Shown here one piece after another: positions 21,585-35,671 of a DNA stretch of 64,000 bases; within the stretch, counting starts at the first letter, position 1; every line of letters begins with the position of its first letter. This DNA is from Geosiphon pyriformis (taxonomy: Eukaryota; Glomeromycota; Glomeromycetes; Archaeosporales; Geosiphonaceae). The stretch is taken from the NCBI GenBank assembly GCA_016748015.1, contig JAAOMT010000135.1:929085-993084 (forward strand), in the 5' to 3' direction. The notes beneath the pieces are model-generated. The model saw only the letters and a program-made list of their open reading frames with translations. It ran no database searches and was not told the DNA's origin. A program made the position numbers and the translations under genes.

Positions 21585-21704
21585 ATATTAAGATAATTAT
21601 AAAAATCTATAGTAAACAACAAAAATTTGGAATTATTTAAAAAAAATAGAATAATATTTAGATGTTAATATTAAATATTGCACTTTTAGATGCAAATTTG
21701 ACAA

Positions 21705-22527
21705 TATTACTTATAAAATATAAGAAGAATATTAGCATATAAATTAGCCAATTAAAAATAGCTGTAATAAATATGGAATTCCAAGATTTCTCTTAAAAAA
21801 ATTGTAAGATTCCAAGAATTTCAGGATTCTCATATAAAAAATTACAGGATTCCAGAAATTCCAGAATTCTTGAAGTGAAGAATTAAGAAATTGAAAAATT
21901 TCAATTATGTATATATAGTAGTAGTATTAGAAATAGAAAAAACGGACCTCTTAGTTTTAGATTTCATCTAAGCAATCTTTTAATTCACAAATACCAATAA
22001 ATAATTATTTACTATCTTAATCTACTCTCCACTATCAACACTTCATGTTAATAGTATCAAATACTTGATCACATTAGAACAATAGCTTTTGATCATGACT
22101 ATTAACAGATACTAACATTAATTGCCTTGGCTTATTTCTTTATTTTCTTTTATTTTTCATTTTTTTTTATTTTGTTTTTTCTTGTTGTCAACTAATTTGA
22201 TTAAAAATTAAGCACTGAATTATTAACATTAAAGATAACCTGGTAAAAGATCCCAAAGAAAAGTATAGAGTGAAAAATTTAAGAATAACTTACCAGAAGA
22301 GCATCTCTGCCAGATTACTAATCACTATGCTAAGAAAAAAATTTGACAGAATTGCGATTCCAGGAGGCTACTGAAACACTATTGAATTTCTGTTCATTAT
22401 ACAAAAAACTCCAATCCAAAAACCTTCAGATCATGAAAATCTTTAGAAACCAACATTATTATATCAATTGAGTACCAAGTTACAAGTTTGTTATTTGTTT
22501 TGAGACTCCGAATAATCACTTGTAACA
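21705..22527 (-). repeat. Solo LTR of family A
   Basis: Reverse-oriented copy: it begins TATTACTTATAAAATATAAG and ends CTTGTAACA on the plus strand. The flanks ACAA (21701-21704) and ACAG (22528-22531) match at three of four bases with an A/G difference. No internal element sequence is present. Confidence 0.75.
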
Positions 22528-24950
22528 ACAGCCAATATAAACCAAAAAAAAATCAACATTCAAAATTATCAGAATACTAAATCAAAATATCAAGAATATA
22601 ATTAGTATGCCAATATCAACTATATTAAAAACTCATGCAAAATAACTCTTATTATTCTTAATAATATATATAATTATTTATTATATTTTAATATTAAAAA
22701 ATATGCTTTGATATATTAAAAAATTTCAGATAATATTTTTTAAAAGATCTGATTTTTTATGTAAATCTATCAATTATTATCCAAAAAAAATTATTAAAAG
22801 TAAAATTTTTAATAATATTTATTATTTATTGTAATTTTACAAATGCAATATAAAAATTTAAAGTTCATGACAATAAAAAATATAATATATTTTGCTTGTT
22901 GACAACTCTTATAAATTGTAGATCAAATAATTTTAAATGAGTTATAGAGTTTAAAATTGATAAAAATCAGCTTATCTGTATATTGTGAATGTCTTTCACA
23001 TAAATTGTTTTTTGGTTAAAGTACTATAATGTTGTTTTAAATAATAATACAGCAGAAACCAATTGTTATTAGATATTACTTTCTCTTTTTTTTATTGTAA
23101 ATAATAACACAAAATTTTATCTTATTACACAAGCTTTTGTATTAAATAAAACTGCCAAATCATATAAATAAATTTTAAAATACATAAAAAAAACAATAAT
23201 AATAAAACTATTAGTGTTTATTATTAATGCTAATTCTATAACAGATACAACAATTGTTCAAGTATATAAAATGACTTACCAAATTCATTGTATTTTTTAT
23301 ATTAATAAAAACTTATCAAAAAATCTCAAGTTAAAGTTTTATAATCAATATAAAAGCTTTATTCACAATTTTTTTTTATGTTATAATAGTTTATGTAAAG
23401 AAATTTTTTATAAATAATAGTTACAACTTATTAAAACATATGTTTTTTTTTTAATTTAAATATATAAATTTAAAATTTATAAAAAACAAAATTATAATAT
23501 TTGAATTTGTTTATAATAAAATATTTTTTAATTATAAAATACTATATATTATTTAAGACATAATAAAAACTTAAATATATAATTTATATTCAATTTTATA
23601 TAAAAAAAAATTATTTTTTATTTTAATTAAATTAATATTAAATTATATATATATTAATATTATATATTATAAATAGATTAATTTAGCAAAAAAAATGAGG
23701 TAATTTAGCAATTTTTTAAAATAATTATTGAAAATAATTAAAAATAATTTTAATTGAAAAAATGAATTGAATATATAAAATTTAATATATAATTAATTTT
23801 AAAAAATTAAAAAATTAAAAAATAAATTATAATTGTTAATAAAATAATATTATTACTATTGCTTTATATTTTACTTTAATAATTTTTAAAATTAATAACA
23901 AATATTGTTTTATTTTTTAATCATGTTTTTATTTAATAAATTATAAAAACAAGTAAATAGTTTTTTTAATTAATTTTAATAATAAAAAATAAAAAAATAA
24001 AAAAATGCAATATTAATATTTTAAAATACAAAATACTTAAAATTAAAAATTAAAAAAGAAATTTAATTGTTTATAATTTTTTTTTAATTTTTTTTAATAA
24101 AAAAATATATTATTAATATAATATTAAAAAAATTTAATAACTAAATTAATAATTATATTAATAATTAAGTTAAAGTAAATTATTAATTATTAATTTAAAA
24201 ATAAAATGCTTAATTATATATTATTTGGTAAATATATATAATAATTAATAAATTCTAATTATAATATATTAAAAAGTTTTTAATAATAAAAAAATTTTGT
24301 CAAAATAATAGGTTTATAAAAGTTTTAAATTTAATATAAATATAACAATTAAATAAATGAATAATTTAGTTTTAAACATTAATATTTTTAATATTATATA
24401 TAAAATAAAAATTTGAATGTTTTTTTTGTAAATTTAATCTAATGTAATTTTAATTAATTATATTTAAAAATATAAAAATTATACTTATTTTAAAGTTGTA
24501 TTAATTATATTATAATAAATAATAGTTAAATTACATTTGTTAATATGAATAAATAAAAATAATATTATTTAAAAATACAAAAAATATATTTTAATCAGTA
24601 TTTTAGTTAATATTAATCAAATAGCTTAAAGATTTAATATTTAAAATAAATATAATTTACTAAAACAATTTTTTTTGTTCAAATCATAATTACCAAAAAC
24701 TAAAATTTTTTAAAATATTTTCTTGAACAAAACTTTTAATTAAATTTACTTTATGAATTTTATTATTTAAATTATAATACTTATTAAAAATAGGTAATGT
24801 TTAACTGTATTCATTATTTTTTCTTACATTAATTGAATTTTAAAACTTTGGTCTTGCATAATAGTTAAAATAACATAATTTCTGTTGTCAATCCTTAAAA
24901 TAATGCCATGAAGAGTAAATTAATTTTGTACCAAAGATAGATAGAAAATT
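22528..24950. other. AT desert, nothing recognised
   Basis: Very AT-rich. One plus-strand ORF of 67 codons (23214-23417) is no longer than chance would give in such sequence and has no recognisable domain. No transposon boundary found. Confidence 0.5.
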
Positions 24951-25900
24951 TTAAAATTTTAAAACGCTATTGTGGGTTTCCTGGATCACTTTAAACATAA
25001 TTATAAAGCACGAAAAAATTAGTTTCGATTAACCAAAACTTTGTTTGATTCATTATTGAATGAATAATTCATTTCTGTGGAACGGGATTTGATTTCTCAA
25101 ACAATTTTCTTAGCACCATTATTTCAGCACATAGTAAAGAAGTCTTTCAAAACCTAGTGATCATTTTAAAAAACAGTTTCTCTCGACGAGTACCTATCAA
25201 ATCACACTCACGACCAGTTCTCCATCAACAATTGCGGTTGGAAAGCTCTTAACTTTGTTGAGGCAAACTTTTCTTAAGAAAATTAACTAAATTGAAGAAA
25301 GGCAAAAGTCATGTGCTGAGCAATCTGTCTACGTATTTCGAAGTGATCTCAGAACCACCCAGTTGGAAAGAAATTTTTGTGAGAGTTCATAGTACGATAT
25401 TTTCGTTAGAATAAATCAGTCGTTGAGATGATTTTTTTTCATGGTGTTACCAGAGTTTTGTTTTGCTGTAAATCGGAATTCTATGGCTATTAGAAATAGC
25501 TTCATTAAAGGTAGGGAATTTGTGATCAGAGAAGCTGAGAAATATAGTGTTTCGAGATTAATTTGAGGCTTTAAAATTTATTGCTAAATATTATTGCCCG
25601 GGAAAAAATTATGCATTTTGAATCTTGTAAACTTTTATGAGTTAAAAAATTGTTTTTATGGCTTTGCGATGAAGGCTTGTATACAAATAGGTCTGTGCTC
25701 AACTTTTTTGTTTCTAGCTATATGAGGTAATCACTAATGAAATGAGTAGGCCAAATAATAAATAATTTGAAATTTCAAAGTCATCAAAACTTGATGCATT
25801 TTCAACAGAAACTCAAAGCCACGCCTTCGAAAATCGTCATATAAAATCTCTGTTATCCAATACTTAAGGAGTCGTGAGGATTACCATTTGATTCACAAAA
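24951..25900 (+). promoter_or_regulatory. Upstream region of SEC7
   Basis: GC content rises at about 24950 and stays moderate up to the SEC7 start codon, with no ORF of note. This probably holds promoter and 5' UTR, possibly with an intron. No specific motif is claimed. Confidence 0.35.
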
Positions 25901-28900
25901 ATGGCTTCATCACCTTTACCGCATGACGATTCTCCTGTGCCCCTGCGACCAATAGTTATTAACAAAGTCTTAGACAAAACAACACCACCAATTTCCCCTA
26001 CAAGTCCAAAAATCGTATCTTCAAGTAAAGTTTTCATTAGGAACGCCTTGGAAAAAATCGTTACAAGCCGAGAGGGGAGAAGGAAGGGGAAACTAAAAGA
26101 TAGTCTTGAAAAGGCGCTGGGCATGTTCAAGATCTCAAGTTTATAAATTCTTTTTCATGGAAATATTCATTATATTTTTCATTAACGTGGCTCTAAACAC
26201 CACAGAAATAATAAATAATGACGATCCAGAAGAAGGAAGGTGAAGATCATCAAAAACATATCACGATTTTTCTCTTGTAATAAAATTTTGAATTTTGACA
26301 TTCAAAGTTCCCTTATTTTATTTCTCTTTGAAAAATCACGCTCAAAATATATTATATTGCAGTAGTAATGCCAACATTATATTCGAGCCACTTCAACTCG
26401 CCTGTCAAACAAAATCTGTGGCTCTTATAATAACGGCGTTAGACTGTATTGGGAAGCTCATATCTTATAATTATTTAATCGAAAAACCCGTCGTGCCTGA
26501 TGTTTCAGAGGATATAGATGAATCAGGGAAAACTATACAAACGATACAAAAACCATTAACTGAAAGAACCATTGATACAATTTGTGACTGTTTTGTGGGA
26601 GAATATACGGACGAAAAAATCCAACTTCAAATAATAAAGGTCTTTGAAACTTCTAATTTTACTTTGCTTGATTTTAATTATGATATTGAATTATAAGATT
26701 TTATATATCTATTATTTAATGTTTCTCTAACATTTTAAGGCTTTACTCGAAGCCGTGTCATCAACAGCGGTTCCAATTCATCAATCTTCTCTTTTAAAAT
26801 CTATACGAACCTCTTATAACATATTTTTGCTGTCAAGAAATCCCGCTAATCAGATAGTCGCACAAGGAACATTAACCCAAATGGTGCACCACGTTTTCGC
26901 TAGAGTAAAAATTGCTCAAAATAATAATTCATCATCAATCCCACAAACTAAAGATCAATCAACAAATAATAGAAATTCTCTGATAAAAAGTATTAACTCA
27001 ATAATTCAAGGTGAGAGAGAGTCGGAAGCTGAGGTAGATCTTGGTATGATGGTGGCCAAAACGAATGGAAGTATAGAACATGAACATGAACATGAACATG
27101 AACATGAACATGAACATGAACATGAACATGAACATGAACATGAGCATGAAAATGAAAATGAAAATGAACACGATCAGGCCAAATTGTCTGAAGAATTCGA
27201 CGAAGAAACAATAACCCCCTCAACAGCAGAAGATTTACAAAGTATTATAAATCAAGAATATGGACAGTTAAAAGAAGCCAGTGATTCAAGAGAAGAAATT
27301 GTTAAGGCTGTAGCCGATGAAATGGAAGAAAACAAAGGCTCAGGTGGAGAAACTTCTGCGGAAGGGAAACTCACGTTGTATGTAAACTCCATTACGTACT
27401 ATTTATAATTTCTTTGAAAATTGATTATTACATATTTGTCCTATCCCGCTCACTCAAAGAAAATCATTCGAAAACCGTAAGTCCTTCGAAGGTGCATCAG
27501 AACACGGCCATGTAAATGGCTTTACAATCGATCGACCTGATTTATACGTTAAAGATGCCTTTTTGGTATTTCGAGCATTATGCAAACTCTCAATGAAGCC
27601 ACTTTCTTCTGAATCTTCAATGGATCTGAAATCCCATTCAATGCGCTCAAGATTATTGTCACTACACCTGATATTGACCATTTTGAGCTCACACATGCAC
27701 GTATTTGCATCCTCAGAGGTGGTGATAATATCTTCAACAACTCAAGAGACTACCCCCTTCATACAAGCGGTTAAACAATATTTATGTCTGAGTCTAAGTA
27801 GGAACGCAGTGAGCCCAATACCGCAAGTCTTTGAAATCAGTTTGGAGATATTCTGGAAATGTATGAGCCAACTGAGAAGTCACTTAAAGGTACATACAAT
27901 GTACACAGAACTTTAATCCCTATACTTAAAAAAACATGCATATATCTCTTGGATTTCGGCTATACAAAATATTAATCATTTTGGTTATTATCCTTCCTTT
28001 CTTTGGCGCAGAAAGAAATTGAAGTTTTTTTCAACGAGATTTTTTTACCTATTTTGGAAATGAGGAGTTCTTCGACGCAACAAAAATATGGACTCTTGAA
28101 AATTCTTCTCAGAATTTGTAATGATCCCCAGAGTTTGGTTGAAATCTATTTGAATTATGATTGTGAAAGTGAGGCATTAGAAAATATATATGAAAGGTAG
28201 ATGATCAATCATATGTCTTATTCTAATAGTACTCATGGGATAATTATTTATTTTCATTATTTAGGATTGTGAACATCGTATCGAAAATTACTACAAACTA
28301 CACAACTGGGACTTTGACAACACCTCTTCCCCCCTCTTTTGCCCTTTCAGAACCCGTGAAAGAAAAAGACCTTGAAAATCATACATCAACAGTCACCCCA
28401 TTAACTGGTTCAACTTCGACCATTGTTATTCTCCCGCCGTCTCTCACCACAACCTCTTTTGCAAACACCAAGCCAATTCCATCGTCATCATCATTATTAT
28501 CACAAATCGAAGCAGAGCTTGCCCTCAAAATTCAAGGTCTTGAGTGTCTGGTCTCTATTCTTCGCTCTTTAGTTGCCTGGTGTAGTAATAAGCCTGAAGA
28601 TGAGACAGATACGTATTCTCGAAAAAGTGATGATACTCTCCAAGATGTGACTTCACCTCGTAGTCCATCGGTCCTCGTTAACAATACAAATGGTAATGGG
28701 AAATCTTCTCCTTCATCGTCCACCATGTCGTTCAATTCTCATTCACAAGGCACAAATGAAAAGCTTACTGCATGGAAAGCAATGGATGATCCAGAGCAAT
28801 TTGGAAACTTAAAGCATCGAAAGCAGGTACTTCAAGATGGTATCAGGACTTTTAACTTTAAACCTAAGAGAGTAAGCGACACCTTAATATTAATCACGTT

Positions 28901-31900
28901 ATCCAATTCATTTATTAATAAATTATGAGTATAATTACAAATTTTAATTCCTCCAATTAGGGTATTCTTGCTTTGTTGACTGCAGGTTTTATTTCAAGTA
29001 CAGCACCTAGCGATATTGCAAAATTCTTATTGAATTCAGAGGGATTAAATAAAGCAATGATCGGAGAATACTTGGGAGACGGGTGAGCCCTCTGCCAATA
29101 ATTTGTTCTCTGTGGAATGAAAATTTTATTTGTTTTGGGACTGATTTATTCTAATATCGTGACGTTCAAAAGGGAACCTGAAAATATCGCCATCATGCAT
29201 GCATTTGTTGATTTAATGGATTTCAATCAGATGAGATTTGTTGACGCCTTACGATTATTCTTACAGTCTTTTCGACTGCCTGGGGAAGCTCAAAAGATTG
29301 ATAGATTTATGCTCAAATTTGCCGAACGTTATGTTGATGGAAATCCTAATCAATTTGCCAATGCCGGTATTATTGGTTATTTCGCTCTATGAATTTTTTT
29401 CCGTAAATGTTGGCGATTTTATTTTTAACCTTTTGATTTCTCCCCTCTCTCTCATAGATACTGCTTATGTCCTTGCTTATTCCGTTATTATGCTCAATAC
29501 CGATCTGCATAATCCACAGATTAAACGTCGTATGACCAAAGTGCAATTTATACAAAATAATCGGGGAATTAATGATAATGCTGATTTACCTGAAGAATAT
29601 TTGGAAGCAATATATGATGAGATTCAGAACAACGAGATAAAATTGAAGGATGAGCAAGACGCTGCATTAATTCAACAAGCACCATCACAACCTTCTGGTG
29701 GTATTGGAATCGCCAATATTGGGAATGCTATTGTTAACGTTAGGCGTGATTTTAAGCGAGAAGCTTATCAAGTTGCATCCGTAGAAATGGCCAACAAAAC
29801 TGAAGTAAGTAAAAGCTCTTAATCAATACTTAATTTACCCCTTATTTGATTTTGAATTATTTGGATAAATAGAATCTATTCAAGAGCATGCTAAGGGCTC
29901 AACGTCGGGGAATTTATACCGCAAATACAACTTTTTACAGTGCCTCACATTTCGAACATGTTCGTCCCATGTTCGAAGTTGCCTGGATGCCAGTACTTGC
30001 TGGATTATCGGGACCTCTTCAAATAACCGAAGACACTCAAATTGCTACCTTATCTCTAGAGGGTTTCAAGCTTGCTATCCGTATAATTTGTTTATTTGAT
30101 TTGGAACTTGAAAGAGATGCATTTGTTACAACACTTTCAAAGTTTACATTTTTGAATAATTTGGGTGAGATGAAACCTAAAAATGTCGAAGCAATTAAAT
30201 CCCTTTTGGATATTGCTTTGATCGAGGGAAATTATTTGAAAGGCTCATGGCGCGAAGTGTTGACATGTGTGAGTCAACTAGAAAGATTCCAGTTAATAAG
30301 CAATGGTGTGGATCAAACGGTAGTCCCCGACTTGTTTACTGCCCGAAAACTGAATCGGTGATTTATTTTGATGTTTCTAGTAATTGAATCATAATTGGTT
30401 TCTCACACGATATTGAAACGAGTTTTTTTTTCTCAAGCAAAAATTCAATGGATAGTGTAGTTTCACGGCGATCGCTGTCAAGAAGATCTTTTACAAGAAG
30501 CGTATCACAGGTAAATTTCACCATTTTTCTTTGATCAGCTATTAGTTTCCCATATTTTCCTTGTGAAATTCTCTGGGGTTTCCTAACTGACTCGTGATTT
30601 CAAAAGGTTTTATATGGGGAAGAGGTGGCTATGCAAAGCAGGTCATCTGAGGTAATTGTGGCTGTTGATAAAATTTTCAGTTCGAGCTCTAATCTCTCGG
30701 GGGTAATTATTGTTGTTGCTGTTATTTTCCTAGCACAATTTCTCACATCATTATTAATCATGATTAACTCAATTAATTTAGACCGCCATCGTAGAATTTG
30801 TGCGGGCACTATGCGAAGTTTCTTGGGAAGAGATCCAGTCATCGTCAATGACTGAGCATCCCCGAATTTTTAGTTTACAAAAACTGGTTGAAATATCTTA
30901 TTATAATATGGGTCGTATCCGAATGGAATGGTCAAAAGTCTGGACGATATTAGGCGAGCATTTCAATCAGGTTTAAAATTTGTTATTGAGTGGGATTAAC
31001 TTTTTATCTTAATTATTAAAGTTTATTAATTATCTTTTTCCAATTATAATTAATAGGTTGGGTGCCATCCAAATGTTCGCGTTGGATTTTTTGCAGTTGA
31101 CTCTCTTCGTCAGTTGTCGATGCAATTTTTGGCCAAAGAAGAACTCCCACATTTCAAATTTCAGAAGGACTTTTTAAAGCCTTTTGCCTATATTCTGGCA
31201 AATACACCTAAAATCGAATTAAAAGATATGGTAAATTATTTAAAGCATAATTTAATCCCCATTACATTAATTGAGGATCTCCCTTTTCTAATAATCCAAG
31301 TAACAGGCACTGCGATGCTTGCAACAAATGGTTCAAGCTCGTGCACAAAATATCAAGTCCGGATGGAAGACGATGTTCAGTGTTTTTTCTTCTGCGGCCA
31401 AGGAACCTCATGGTAATTATTTTAGTTTTTTCATATTTTATCTCCAAGTCGACATTTTTGACTTTTATAACTTACATCCATAATTCAGAATCGATTGTTA
31501 TGATGGCTTTCGATCTGGTTAAATTGCTGTTTAAAAAGCATTTTGAAGAAGTCGTGGCAAATAGCACGTATCCGGATTTAATGGTGTGCCTTTGTGAATT
31601 TTGCAAGAATAATCGCTTTCAGAAAATCAGGTAATAACTAGCGATTGATTCCATATTTTATCAGATTTTTGTTATGCTCATTTCCTCGTTTTCTCTCAGC
31701 CTTCAAGCGATAGAGTTTATTCAGCAATCAATATTAAAAATGCTCGAGTATCCAAAATATCAAATTAATGGACAGATTATAGGCACAAACGAAGATCCCT
31801 CCTTTAAATTTTGGTATCCAGCTCTATTTGGTTTCCACGACATCATAATGAATTGTGAAGATTTGGAAGTACGAACAAGGTAAATACTTAAAGTAGCATG

Positions 31901-33616
31901 TTCAAAAAATTTTAATATTTCTACTGGTAAATCAATTGCTAAATTTATTATATCCATAGAGCATTGAATTATATGTTTGAAACCCTCAAACTTTATGGAT
32001 CCAAATATTCCGATGAGTTTTGGGATGTTATTTGTCGGCAGGTACTTTTCCCAATGTTTGGAGTTATAAGATCAAGCAATGGCCTGTCGAACGTCGAAAG
32101 TCACGAAGACATGAGTGTATGGTTATCAACGACTATGATCCTAGCCTTGCGTAATATGGTTGATTTGTTTACATACTATTTTGATACTCTTGGAAATATG
32201 CTGGAAGGCGTATTAGATTTGCTCAGTTGTTGTATTCTTCAAGGTAACCACGGGAAGCGTCTTAAGCTCATATCATATCTTAATTTCACTTACCCCTTTA
32301 TGTTATAGAAAATGATGCCCTATCTCAGATAGGGTGTGCATGCTTTCAACAATTAATCGCTGAAAATGTCACCAACATGGACTTTATTCATTGGGGGAAA
32401 GTTAGTCATGCGTTTGTAAAGCTTTTTGAGGTTTCTACACCTTATCTTTTGCTCGATAAAGACCGCCATTTCGTTGAGGCAGCACATAAAATATTTGATG
32501 CGGAGGAAGCAGCATTTGGAGAAGGTATTTTTTCTATATTTTCTCGTAAATTAATTCAAATTTTGTCGATTTAAACAGTTCCATTGTTTTTTTTTGGATA
32601 AATATATAGAACTTGAAAATCCCAACAGCCTTCCAAAAGCGATTCTTAGTTGGAGTAATGAGGATGAATCAGAAGCTATTCAATCCAAGATTCATTTTGA
32701 CATTAGCAACAGGCACAAAAAAGAATTTGCAGAGATCAAGATTAAATGCATTTTACACCTACTTGTGATTGATATTTTCAACGAACTTCTTGCCACACCG
32801 AATATCTATGAATCTATACCGGCTGAGCATCTCTTAATTATCGCAGAATGTCTGGAAAAATCTCATATATTTGCTCGTAACTTTCATGAGAATTCTGAGG
32901 CGAGGGTTGCTCTATGGAAATTAGGTAATTTAATAGATTATTATGTCTTTTTTGGGGATCGATGGATTATTTATTCTATCTCTTGAATTTAAAGGTTTCA
33001 TGAAGCAGATTCCAAATCTGCTAAAACAAGAATCAATTGGTGCTTCTTCCTATATTAATTTACTCCTAAGAATGCATGGCGATCCAGCTGACGATCGGCA
33101 ACGAAAAAAACAGGAAATTGAAAGCAAATTAATTCCGTGCGTAATATTTATTAGCTTACATATTTGTTTAGCTGATTTTTGTCTGCCTTTTTCTTATCAA
33201 GCTTTTTTTACTATAGCTTGACACTTCAAATACTAAAGCGATATAATTCGTATGATCGTAAGAAACAACGTGCAAATATCGCCGCATGGACCCCAGTGAT
33301 CGCAATTATCATTAATGGCTATTTGAGGTTTGCTGATGAAGATGTAAGTCAATAAAGAGTAAACCAACATTTTATTCATCATTGACCAAAATCCTAAATT
33401 TTTCTTCTACAGTTTCTAAGGTACATACCAGATTTTTATCCCGCAGCTCTTGATCTATTAATGAATGAACTTCCGAGCGACGTGCGACCTTTTTTGCAAG
33501 AAATTTTTGTACGCACTGGAGTGCTCTACAAAATTATCAGTAAGCCTTCATTCTTTAACAACACTATTACAAACATGCTCACACCTAACACCGCATCAAC
33601 ATCGAAAGCATCTTAA
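25901..33616 (+). CDS. SEC7: SEC7/BIG-type guanine nucleotide exchange factor for Arf
   Basis: 24 exons: 25901-26135, 26206-26239, 26363-26639, 26740-27377, 27460-27889, 28012-28196, 28265-28871, 28961-29082, 29173-29366, 29458-29804, 29873-30357, 30438-30510, 30607-30702, 30782-30970, 31057-31230, 31307-31412, 31489-31630, 31700-31879, 31960-32243, 32309-32524, 32610-32924, 32995-33136, 33217-33343, 33413-33616. The frame closes to 1,933 residues, close to yeast Sec7 and human BIG1. Order: DCB region ([19 protein letters not shown]), an Asp/Glu/His-rich linker, HUS box (NYDCE), Sec7 domain (about 785-980) with the catalytic glutamate at about 881 in [12 protein letters not shown], then HDS repeats ([15 protein letters not shown] onwards). 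It would load GTP on Arf at trans-Golgi and endosomes. The exon 1 donor is the least certain junction. Confidence 0.93.
27076..27170 (+). repeat. GAACAT hexanucleotide repeat in SEC7 exon 4
   Basis: About 12 near-perfect GAACAT units followed by GAAAAT variants, coding a Glu-His run and then Glu-Asn (about residues 295-326) in the linker between DCB and HUS. In frame, so length changes would be tolerated. On the other strand it gives a spurious His-Val ORF. Confidence 0.9.
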
Positions 33617-34744
33617 TAAAAATGAATAATATTAATGACCATTAGTCTTAATTTTTTCCTTGTATTGTCAAAATAGAATCTATTTAATATAATAAATGAC
33701 ACAAGAGAGAAAATATTTAGAATTATAGTTTTAAAACAGAAAGACAACATTCGTCATTAGCGAACGTTAAATACCATTTTTCTAGTCAATTTTCACTCGG
33801 AGATATTAATATCATGTTTGTCAAAGCTGTTCTTTTAAAAATATAACTTGAAGAATTGGATAAATCTGTTTTTTAATATTTAAAAATAAAGAAATTAAAT
33901 AATCCATTTTAACAAACTGCCAGTCTTGTCGTTAAATTTATAAAACATAACGAAATATATATTACTCTGTTATCATATACAAAATCAAAACACAGCTAAT
34001 TACTTTGAAAAAACCATTTTATTATTTTTTGATACAGTATTTTTCTTTTCTTAAGCAATTTATTTACACATGTTTTATATTTTAACAAAACAACAATAAT
34101 GCTCAATATTTTTATTAATATTAATATTTTTTTAATTTTACATTTCAAGTATTTTGTAAATCTAATAATACATAGTTATTTTCAAAAAAATCAGTTTAAT
34201 AAAATAATTTTATATAATTATATTATATATTAAAATATAATTAATTTAAAATTTTAATATAATAATAATTTTTTATACAATTGAAATTTATTTTATTTAT
34301 ATTATATATATAGTTTTTTATAATTTGTTTTTATCATAAAAATAGTGTTTAATTTTTAATAAAACATAATTGTAAACAGTAATTAAAAGATTTTTTTTTA
34401 ATATTCAATTGTAAATAAATATAGTATATTAACAAATAACATTATATATTGCTTTTTTTATTAGAATATTTATTTATTTAAACTTATTATATCTTATTTT
34501 TCATGATATTTTAAATAGCCAAAAAAATTTTATAATAAATATTATAATAAAAATACATAATAATATTTTATTTTTTATTTAAAATATAACAAACTCTTAT
34601 TAATAAAGTTTTTATTATATTTATACAAATTAATTAAAATTTTAAATTTAATTAATAATTATTTTTATAAAACAATTTTAAAATATTTATTGATAATAAA
34701 TACTCAAATATATTTTTTTTTATTGTAATTTATGAGTAAAGCCC
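33617..34744. other. SEC7 downstream region grading into AT desert
   Basis: About 250 bp of moderately AT-rich sequence after the SEC7 stop probably holds the 3' UTR. The rest is A/T-rich without recognisable features up to the old LINE tail. Confidence 0.45.
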
Positions 34745-34869
34745 AAATATTATTTAAAACAATATAATTATTTAGAGTTTTAAATTAGATATAAATTATG
34801 TATTTATTATATATAATTAGTCATCTGGTTGATTAAGACTATATTATATAACTATATTAATTATAATAT

Positions 34870-35671
34870 TTTTTATTGTACCAGCAAAAAACAAATAACT
34901 TATCCTTAAATCAAAACTAATAGCATGACTTTTCTTTACTTCTAACAACCAAGCAATCTTAATTAAAATTTTAACAAAAAGATCACAAATAATATCAAAC
35001 AAGAAGCTATCCTTATTCAACAAACTTCTACAATCTATGTCAATTTAGAGCTTCAAATTAGGCATCCAAATTTGCTTCTTATAGCCAATAACCAAATTAT
35101 GTACAAACTCAACCAATTTAATTGTAACAAGATTAGCATTTCTAAAAGAAGTTATAGTTTTTACCAACCAACTTTTAAGCACAAATTCTTTGTATAAGAC
35201 AATATATAAACTTGCATCAAAAATACATAAATCTAGCAACTAAAAAACTACTGATGATACCAAAATTATTTTAGTCAAAGACTTTTAAATAAAAAAGCAC
35301 TTATTTAATAAAACCCAATAAACTAGTAAATTCAAATTGCAAAAAAAACTGTAATTCAAAAACTCTATTTTTCTGTAGTACACACACAATACACTTGAGT
35401 AATTATAATCATATAAGTATTTTCTAACTGCTATAGACAATCTTTTATGAACTGTTTTTATTAAATAAGTGCACAAATTAGCTATTTATTTGTATATATA
35501 GCTGACTGTCATATAAGAATTAGAATGCCAAATTATAGCAATAAGCTGCCAATTAATGTCACTAATTTGCAAAAAATTTACAGTATTGAAACCAGGCCCA
35601 ATTTCTTATTGAAAATGTCTTATAGTATTATATATAATCTTAATAAAATACCAAGTATTGCTAAAAAACAC
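34870..35671 (-). pseudogene. Old LINE ORF2 C-terminal part
   Basis: Two short open pieces correspond to the C-terminal region of the younger LINE: 35476-35285 (CTYLIKTVHKRLSIAVRKYL against HTYFIKTLHYRLPVAVHKCL) and 35239-35045 (IVLYKEFVLKSW against VALCKNFVFNDW). Upstream, HSNSYMTVSYIYK matches HPDSHMAAGFTSK. The Cys residues of the zinc-binding motif are partly lost. The first solo LTR of family A interrupts it at 35671/35672. Confidence 0.8.

Noticed and set aside
23214-23417. 67-codon plus-strand ORF in the AT desert
   Set aside because: No similarity recognised and no longer than chance allows at this composition.
26993-27223. Minus-strand His-Val repeat ORF
   Set aside because: Antisense reading of the GAACAT repeat in SEC7 exon 4.
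35045-35476. Two short minus-strand ORFs as genes
   Set aside because: They align with the C-terminal part of LINE ORF2 and are fragments of the old LINE.
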